DNA of 64,000 nucleotides from Cinclus cinclus. Lineage: Eukaryota; Chordata; Aves; Passeriformes; Cinclidae. The notes under the pieces are model-generated. The model was not told where the DNA came from and made no database searches. It saw only the letters and a program-made list of their open reading frames with translations. The DNA is taken from the NCBI RefSeq assembly GCF_963662255.1, contig NC_085072.1, positions 1,802,001 through 1,866,000 on the forward strand, read 5' to 3'. Both the position numbers and the translations under genes were made by a program. Below are positions 56,252-64,000 of this stretch, one piece after another; position 1 is the first letter of the stretch; every line of letters begins with the position of its first letter.

Positions 56252-59200
56252 CTGGTTCGTGGCTCTCGGAGAAGGGACTGCAGCACATCCCAACAGGAAT
56301 GTGCGCACCTGCCCCTCTCATCCCGCCTCTCCCAGCACATCCGCGGCTGCTGGAGCACGGCGGTGATCAAGCTGTTTTAATTGGCCCCTCTGCAGCCGGA
56401 ACGATAAATATGTAATGGGGGAGAGTGCCCCCCTGCTCCTCAAGCGCCGAGCCTGTCATTTCTGACGGGGCAGTGCGTGCTCGCCGCTCTCCCATCCCCG
56501 CTCGGCTCCGCTCCCGCCCTGTGCAAACCGCGCTCCCCCATCTGCCTTTGGCATCCTTAAAAACAGGGGGGGGGGGAAAACCCAAAAAACTGGAGAAAGA
56601 TGAACCTGAGCACGCAGTGCTCCTGAGACAGGCCCCTTCACATTTCTAAACACTCTTGATTATTCAGCTAATCTTTATTTCATGGGCCCGTTACAAGAAA
56701 CACAAACGGGGGAGAAAGTAGAAGGCGGTGACACATTTAAAATACACAAGAAAAGTGCTGGCAGGAATATAATCGTTCTTCTTCCAGCGATATGAAATAT
56801 TTATGGGCCTAAGTTGTGGCAAGATTCTCTGCCTCCCCTCCCACCTAACTCTGAAATGCTTTTTTTCCCCGCTACAACAGGAACTGGGGGCACTGGTGGT
56901 GCTGCCAGCAGTGCCCTGTCCCCTCCCCCGGCTGTCTGCAGGGTAGGGGCACCCAGCTGGCCGGGCACAGCGTCCGTCTGTCCGTCCCCGTGGAAGGGAA
57001 GGGAAGGGAGGAGCGGAGAGCTGGCCAAGCTGCCCGGCTCAAACGGGAGCAGAGCTGTTACAGTCTGTTAACTCGAAATAATTCAGCAGCGTCCCTTCGG
57101 CGAGCTGTGAAAAGCCCCCTTTGAGGTGCCCGTGTTGTGGAGGAGCCGCTGCTCCCCCAGGGCATTCTGCTATTAATTCATTAGATCTGAGGGGTTTTTT
57201 CTCCCGTCCCCCCCCCCCCTCCCCGGCAATTCAAACAGTGATGAATGGACAAAAAAAATCCCTCAAGGGAAATATTTTTTCACTTAGTTACAAAGATTTC
57301 ATGGCTAATTAGAGTAAATGTGGTTTTTAGAGTGTTAATCTCTTAACCAGCTTGGCTGGGAGGCCACCGCCACAACAGCAAAGGGGAGGGCAGGGGCGAA
57401 AAGGCGCTGGCAACTCCTCCGGGCCGAGCCACGGCCGCCGGGCTGGAGGAGCTGCAGTGTCGCTGTCACCCGGAGCATCCCTGGGGAGCTCCTGCCGCTG
57501 GGTGCCAGCTCTGTCCCGGGCAGGGCCAGGGCACGGCGGGGCCGGGCGCGCTCGGGGCCACAGCCACGGGCTCTTCGTGCACGGGAGCCGAGGATGAGGA
57601 GCGAAGCAGCCGCGAAAGTCGGATTGAGGGCAGCGCGGTGTCCTTGGGCCGCCCGGGGCTGTGCTCAGAGCCGCTGTGTGCAGTGGAAATAAATGGAATT
57701 TCTGCGGGGCAGTGCCGGCAGGGACACGAGCCTCGGGCTGTCCCCACACGCTGCTGTGTCACAGGGTGGCCCTGGCACCTCCAGCAGCGCTGAGTGCCCG
57801 GTGACACACGCGGGCCTGGTGGCTTCTTATGGCCAAAGGTGTTTTGCTGATGGAAGCCATCTCCTTTTGTGGTTGTGAAGGGATTTATCCTCATGCCTGT
57901 GTCGTGTTTCTCTTTTCTCCGGTTCTCTCCACCTGCGCTGCCTCCCTGGCATCCACATTTCAGACCGGTTTTGGCTTCACCTCCAATGGGAGAAATGGCA
58001 AAATCGGCTGAGGAACTCCTGAGCTGCTCCCCATGGCATCCCAGCGCCCACCCTGGGCCCCACAGCCAGCACGGGGGTGGAAATTGGGGGTGGGATGTGG
58101 GCTTGAAATTCCTCCTCATCCCACTAGAGGGGTCCTCTGGATCCAACTAAAATCCAAAGATAAACCCAGCAAGGAGCAAAGCTGCGCTGAGCTGCATCCT
58201 CTGCCTGGTGGCGATGGGGACAGGCTGGAAATCTGCCCCGGAGCTTTGCTGAACGCAGCGCCGGAGGGGGCACAGGAGGGTTTTGGTACTTTTCGGACAT
58301 TCCCGGGTGGTCCAGGCTGGCTGTGGCCGTGTGTCCTCACTCCGTGTCCGTGTGTCCGAGCGGAGCTGCTCGGGTGGGGCGAGGCTGCTCCAGCAGCGCT
58401 TTCCCGAGGAAGCGCAGCTCTGGTGTGCTGCGGGCTCCCTGCGGGATGGCGGTGGGAATTCTGAGCCGGAGGGGCTCGGAGGGGCCGGGTACCGGGAGGG
58501 AGCTGCCAGGGATGGGGTGCTGGGAGAGAGGAGCCTTCCCCTCCTGATCAGAGAGAGCCCATCTCACGTTTCTGGCTGTAATCGCAGCTTCTGTTTGGCT
58601 GAAATCGACCTGGGAGGGGAGGATGGGGGGAGTGAAAAGCGAGATAAATGTATCCTACTATGAAAATTTAATCCTGCTTTGCCTGGGCTAAAATTGCATT
58701 CAGAGCTGGAGATAAAAGGCATCAAAGTCACGTTATAAAAAAGTCCAGATGATCTTCGAAGTGAGCCTGGGAGAGCCCTGCCAGGCTCTGCTGCTCCTCC
58801 TTGCCTGGCACTGCCCTGGGAGCAGCCCTGGCCCTGCCCCAGCTCCGTGCCAGGGGCACACTCAGCTCCATCTCCCCCCTTGCTGAAGGAGAAGGCTCTT
58901 CCAAGAGCTTCCCCTGTGGAAGTTCTGTCACTCAGCTGATCCTGTGCCCCTTGACCCTGCAAGCTTCTAAAAATCTCAGTGTGCAGGGATGACCCCACTG
59001 TGTCATGGGCACCTCCTGAAGCCCAGGAGAGGCTGTGCAGAGCTCCTGCGTGTCCAGCCATTCCCAGATGGAGCCTGGGAGCCCATCCCCAGCCTTGGAT
59101 GGGGTTGCAGGGCCCTGTCCCAGCCAGGCCCTGGCTCTCTGGAACCAGCTCCATGCTGTGCTGGCCATGTCAGCAGCTTCCCAGACAGGAACGTCCCTCG

Positions 59201-61159
59201 CATCCCTTTTCCTGTTCCAGCACCGTTTCCCCACTTCATAAAAGTGAAAGGTGACGTCTGAGTAAATATTACCGTGACCTCTCACCTCTCCTCCTCCTGC
59301 TGCTGCCTCTGCCTCCCCAGGGCTCCCCTGTGCTGCCCCAGGGCTGTGCCGGGAGCAGGGGGCCCGTGGGGGCTCCATGGGGCTCTGTGGGGCTCAGGGC
59401 TGGGACACAAGCTGGTGTCTCAGGGCTGGAGCTGGACAGGAAGGGCAGGGTCCGGCCTGGCTGCCCTGAGCACGGCGAGTGGGTGTTGGGTCAGTAATGG
59501 GGAGCACCGTGAGCTGTCCCTGTGAGTGTGACAGCCACCAACACTGTCCCTGTGTCACAGCCCAGCCAGATCCTGGGGGAGCACAGGCAGGTTCTGCTCT
59601 GGCAGGAGCCTCTGTGGGAGCCCACACCAGGAACAATCCCTGTGAGCAGGAGAGCGCTCAGGAATGGGGGCGCAGGTAGGGAGAGCCGAGTGTGGGTCCA
59701 GCCTCTGCCCCTCTGGTGAGCTGGAGGGGCTGGCAGGGCACTCCCAGGGCTGGACCAGCGGCTCCCACCTGCCCTGCAGGGGGATCAGCAGTGGGAATGC
59801 TGGGCTGTGTGTGGGGAAGCCCTTGGGACACACAGGAAATCTAATCCTGTTTTCCCACTGAAGGGGCGGTGGATGGGAGAGCGACAATCCTCAGAGAGGC
59901 CGCTGCAGGTGCGTGTACCTGCACGGGTTGAAGCAAACTTTGCCTTTTCCTTGGATCTCTCTGGTGTCTCCGGCAGCACAGACACAGCAGCAGTTTAACC
60001 CCTGCAGTGCCAGGCTCTGGAGCCCCATTTCCTTGTCTGGGAAGGTTCAGGAAAACAGGAAAGCCGCGAGGCAGCGCTGGCTCTGCCGCCGGCTCCTGAC
60101 GCGCGCTGGGGAGGAAGCGCGGCCACCACAGCCCCGCAGCCACCGTCAATCCCTGACTCAGCGTGGAAGAAGTTCCTCCTGTCATTTCCAGGCTCGGCCA
60201 GCCTGGGAACAGATTCCTCCCAGGGAGATTTATGTGCAGTTCCTCCTCCGTGGCGGCTCTGCCGTCGGGTGGGAGCCCGCGGCCGTCTCTTGTGTCCAGC
60301 AAGAGAAGGGCAGAAATCTGGAGGTGTTTTCCAGGTGTTCCTGAATCTCCCTGCTTTGGTTTGTTCACCTGGGAATGAGCTTCCAAAAAGTGAGTTTGTG
60401 CTCTGAGCTTTAGGGGTTGGCCCCTGGACAGCCCTGGGAAGGAGGCTCTGGGTTGTTTGGGTTTGCGTGGCGCTGTCTGGGTTCTCGGGGTTTGCCTTGG
60501 CAGGGTTTTCCTTCCACCTCAAAGTGGCAATTTCCCCCCTGGAAATGGGAGGCTGAGATTCTGGGAGTTGGCACTTGGGAAAGTGAACGTGAGTGTGGTG
60601 GTGGCAGGGTTGAACCCCCCAGTGATTTTTTTGGCACTGAAATCAGCATTTTCCCACTTTGGGGGGAACATTTACACACGGCAGAGCCCAGGGACTGGGT
60701 GATCGCCCAGGTAGCCAAATTTGAGGGGTTTACGTGTGGCCAGCTCATGTGAAGAGCTTTGTTCCCTGTGGCTGGGCAGATTTATTGGTGTCAGAGCAGA
60801 GGAACGGGGAGCTGGCTGTGGAACAGGGATGTTACAGTTCAACTCCATAAAACACGCCGGCTGTCTCCTCTACTCAGTCATTTGCCAAGTCCCCAAAAAG
60901 TCACAGTGACAGGAGCAGAGGATGGAGCTCTGCCCTCATGATCATATTTCCTGTCTTTGCTGGCTTATGTCACAGCCTGGAATGTTATTTGAACAAGAAA
61001 AAAAATTAGCCTGCGAATTTCCTTTTGATTTTTAATGGAAGTGTGAAGAGGTGGGGAGGAAAAGGGAGCGTGCCTGGAGGTTTCCTCACCGCCTCAATTA
61101 TTCTTATGCTTGAAATACGCCATTTCACAGGTTGGAAATCTGCACTGGAGTTAAAACAT
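56252..61159. other. Presumed intron 1 continued, CpG-rich patches
   Basis: No exon is supported. CpG-enriched patches lie at 56440-56540, 57415-57660, 58190-58510 and 60060-60300, with AT-rich complex stretches at 56780-56830 and 57180-57330 between them. A run of 10 or more C is at 57209-57220. Such CpG-retaining intron sequence is common near active promoters; the patches could be enhancers or alternative promoters. Confidence 0.4.
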
Positions 61160-61336
61160 AGAACTGGGGGATGGTTTGGGTTGGAAAGGACCTTCCCTGG
61201 AGGTGTCCAAGGCCAGGGTGGATGGGGCTTGGAGTAACCTGGGACAGTGGAAGGTGTCCCTGCCCATGGCAGGGGGTTGGAACTGGGTGAGATTTAAGGT
61301 CCTTTCCAACCCAAACCATTCTGTAATTCCATGAGA
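61160..61336 (+). mobile_element. CR1 LINE 3' end with inverted copy of its own tail
   Basis: The main part (61195-61336) is a near-complete CR1 terminus in plus sense: aaggccagggtggatggggc, tgggacagtggaaggtgtcc, ctgcccatggcagggggttg, ttccaacccaaaccattctg. At its left end 61171-61194 is the exact reverse complement of 61296-61319 (24 of 24 bases), so the two can pair across a 101-base loop. It is the youngest-looking CR1 piece here. Confidence 0.92.
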
Positions 61337-61892
61337 AACCCAGAGTAAGCAAACTGGCAGTGAAAGCTTTTTGAAGTCCACCTTGGAACGAGAAACACTT
61401 TTGTGTTTGCCTTAAACCTTCCATAACTCCTGGCTTTTGCTGTCTGCCCCTCTGGTTTTCCAAATGAATTTAACATCAGAGGCATCGTCGGTTGTGAGAC
61501 TGGAGCTGGGAGGGCCAGATGGAAAAGCATCCCCAGGAATTTGCTTGGCTGGGGGATGCTGTGGCAGAAGAAGGGGCACTGCAGGTTCTTTCTGTCCCAG
61601 CTGTGAAGTTTCCTCGCAGTTCTCAAGGAGTTAATTCCAGCAGCAATGAGGACGAGCCCTCTCCTGGAGTGCTTGGCTCCACTGGCAGCTGAGGAGCCTC
61701 CTGGAGGAGGAATTGTGTTCAAAGCCTGCTCAGCGGTGACAGGTCCAGACTGTCTTTAAAAATCTCATAGCAACCGAGGAGCTCGGGCCAAACGCGCGGG
61801 GAGAGAGAGGCAGCAGCCCCTTGCTTGTCCCCTGGGCCATAATGAGCTGCTGCTACAAGAGCTTGTGTAACTCTGCTTTTCAGGGCAGGAAT
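61337..61892. other. Unannotated
   Basis: Ordinary sequence with chance frames. Confidence 0.5.
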
Positions 61893-61950
61893 TGTGTGAC
61901 AGGGACAAGTTCTGTGTGACAGGGACAAGTTCTGTGTGACAGGGACAAGT
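61893..61950. repeat. 20-bp tandem repeat, 3 units
   Basis: tgtgtgacagggacaagttc occurs three times in a row with almost no divergence, so it is recent. Confidence 0.95.
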
Positions 61951-62612
61951 TGGTCCCATCGGTTCCACCAGATGAATTCCCTGGAGTCGAGGTGGCCACG
62001 GCTTGTGCTGGGCTCAGCTCAGCGGTGCCAGAACAAACTCCCAGGGAGAAACAAAAGCAGAGGCTCTTGTGAGGACTTCCAAGGGTGTTGTGTAACATGG
62101 TTAAATGGAAAATAAAAAAAAAATTAGCCCAGCGCAGGGTGCTGGGTCAGTGGGAGATTTGGCCTCAGGAGGGACAGGCTGGGTGACTTTGAAGAGGGGG
62201 TTTATCACTTCTGAGTGTGAATTCTGAATGTGTTGGATTTTACCCATTCACTGCCTCACAGACTTGTACCAATGAGCTCTGTGTCAATCCTGCCGCTGAA
62301 ATGAGTTTTAATTGACTTTTACTACAGGAAGGTCTCCCTGGGGTGAGTGCTGCTGGCACAGGAGTTCACCTGCCCCAGCAGAACCTGCTCTCACACCCTC
62401 TGAGCTGCAAACGTCTATTGCAAACCAAACAATTTTGGCCTGATTTCTTTCTCCTCCCAAGATTAAAAAAAAAAATCAAAAAAAAATCCCAACAATTATT
62501 TTTATCCCAAACAGCAAATTTTAACATGAGAAGAAGCAGAATATTGGTTCATTTGTTCATCCCTGCAAATTCCTGCTTCATTCTCTGCAAACTCCCATTA
62601 TACACATGACAC
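61951..62612. other. Unannotated
   Basis: Mixed sequence with A-rich interruptions near 62107-62125 and 62464-62486. Nothing recognised. Confidence 0.5.
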
Positions 62613-63240
62613 TTGGGCAGATTATCTGCTTTAACCATCATGTTATTGAAGGGGATATCATATTAATTTCCTTGTCATTCAGTTTGTTCTCATCTATGTG
62701 GGATCCTTTGGTTAAAAGTCTTGTGATCCTCAATGTAGCTCCCTTGGTCTTCGCTTCTGGCTTTGTAAAAGACAAAGGGAGCAGCATTCAAGTGCCCCTG
62801 GATTTTCCCAAATCACCAGTTTTCCTCAGATCTGGGAGGTTCTTTTTGGCCAAGAATCTCGGCTGGGTTGTTTTGGTGAAAGTTCCACGGGTTTAGGGCC
62901 AGAGACATCTCCAATTGTTGAGTTTTGGCTTTCCCCCCCCCCCCCCCCCAGTTCTCAAGCTTTGTAGGAATGTTTTGGGGATCTGGAGGAGCAGTGCAAA
63001 ACTGAACCAGCTGAGAGTGGTGCACTGGCTCTCTCAAGTTGTTTTGTTGTGTTTTTGGAGGAAACTCCTTTTGTGATGGGTCCTTGGGTTTGCCAAAGGA
63101 GTCCTGCCACAAATTCAGCCGTAGCTTCTCTCCCTGTGGGATCCTCTGTGGATATTATGGAATCCAGAAAATTCCGGGTCTGTTCTTGACCCGTCTTGGT
63201 GATGCGTCCACTCAGGAGTGATAGGGTGGCTTTGATTCCT
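62613..63240 (-). other. Possible decayed retroelement interior
   Basis: Two overlapping minus frames (62813-63112 and 62955-63353) have a polar, Q/T/E/K-rich content unlike the compositional frames elsewhere, and the first part is broken by stops. It might be the remains of a retroviral or retrotransposon interior, but I cannot align it to a domain. A C16 homopolymer sits at about 62934-62950. Chance is a real alternative. Confidence 0.15.
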
Positions 63241-64000
63241 GTGCTGCTCCATCCAAAGCAGTGCCCTGGGGATTTGGGGCCAGGGTGGGACCTGTCCCTG
63301 GAGCAGAGCTGAGCCCAGGGGTGCTGGGGGGCTCTGGGGGCAGGCAGGCTCACTGCATCCCTGTGAAATGTGGCCTCACGCGTCCTTGAAGGATTTATTG
63401 TTTTCCTGGCACGGCTGGAGCCCGTCCCACAGGCTGGATCTGGGGAGGAAGTGACTCAGTTGCTCTCCAGACAAGTGCAGCTTTGAAATTCAGGGAGGCA
63501 GGAGGCAGCTGAGAGGCTCCCGGTGGAATTCCCGGTGTGGCTGTCACTCCTGCCGGGCTCTGGCTGGGATGGGCAGGGGCTGGGAGGGAAAAGCTGGGCT
63601 GGGCAGCGACCAGTGGGCCCTGTGGGGTGAGGATGTCCCAGCAGAGCGGGTGACAAGGGAAGGTGGGAGCCAGAGGAGCAGGGACAGGCTGCGGGTGCCG
63701 TGCCAAGGCTGGGAGCAGCTGGAGCAGCCCATGGCCAATGGATTGCCACGGCAGGGGCACAGCGTGGGGCACAGCCTGAGCAGCAGCAGCTCCCAGGGCG
63801 TTTTATGGAATATTTTCCACTCCCCCAGGCAGAACCTCAGTGACCCTTCCTGGGTGAGGAGTGTGGGTGCTGCAGCTCCCCAGTCTCCTCTGCTGTCACC
63901 CACATTGTCCCCAGGGCCGGTGTTTGTGCCCTGCTCTGAGCTGCACGGGGACTTGTAGAGTTGTGGTTTGGCTCAGGCTTTTGGGATATCTCATCCATCA
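63241..64000. other. Unannotated right edge
   Basis: GC-moderate sequence with chance frames on both strands, still within the presumed first intron. No exon seen. Confidence 0.45.

Overview
This is vertebrate genomic DNA, almost certainly avian and plausibly a songbird. I see eight copies or fragments of the 3' end of the CR1 retrotransposon in various states of decay, which is the signature repeat of bird genomes. There is also one LTR with a legible TATA box and polyadenylation signal. There are no operons, ribosome-binding sites, tRNAs, rRNAs or CRISPR arrays. Most of the long open frames lie inside tandem repeats or GC-rich DNA and are not genes. I cannot assign any protein-coding gene by name.

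Layout. Positions 1 to about 52.9 kb look like an intergenic or large-intron regulatory landscape: ordinary DNA of moderate GC, interspersed with AT-rich blocks rich in TAAT/ATTA homeodomain cores that look like conserved non-coding elements, and with many minisatellites. The main arrays are a 41-bp array (3.04-4.24 kb), an 18/54-bp array (5.2 kb), a 44-bp array (12.2 kb), a 20-bp G-quadruplex-prone array (17.1-17.7 kb), a 22-bp array (37.0-37.5 kb), a GGGCT/GAGCT pentamer array (38.97-39.40 kb), a polypyrimidine block (42.25-42.40 kb), a 51-bp array with a 510-bp higher-order repeat (44.04-45.11 kb) and a 39-bp array (55.8-56.25 kb). That density suggests a microchromosome or a subtelomeric position, but this is inference.

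At 52.95-53.83 kb lies a strong CpG island with clustered GC boxes, two short upstream ORFs and two plus-strand splice donors. The best reading is a TATA-less promoter with a non-coding first exon ending at 53551, followed by a long first intron running rightwards to the end of the window, with further CpG-rich patches at 57.4, 58.2-58.5 and 60.1-60.3 kb. The gene itself would be identified by exons beyond 64 kb.

If the reading is right, the window holds the 5' end of one rightward gene plus its upstream regulatory DNA. Three small exon-like islands (24.6, 43.8 and 50.1 kb) remain unidentified. No new multi-gene system is visible. The most unusual items are the 510-bp higher-order repeat, the immunoglobulin-switch-like pentamer array, and the exon-like segment next to the 51-bp array.
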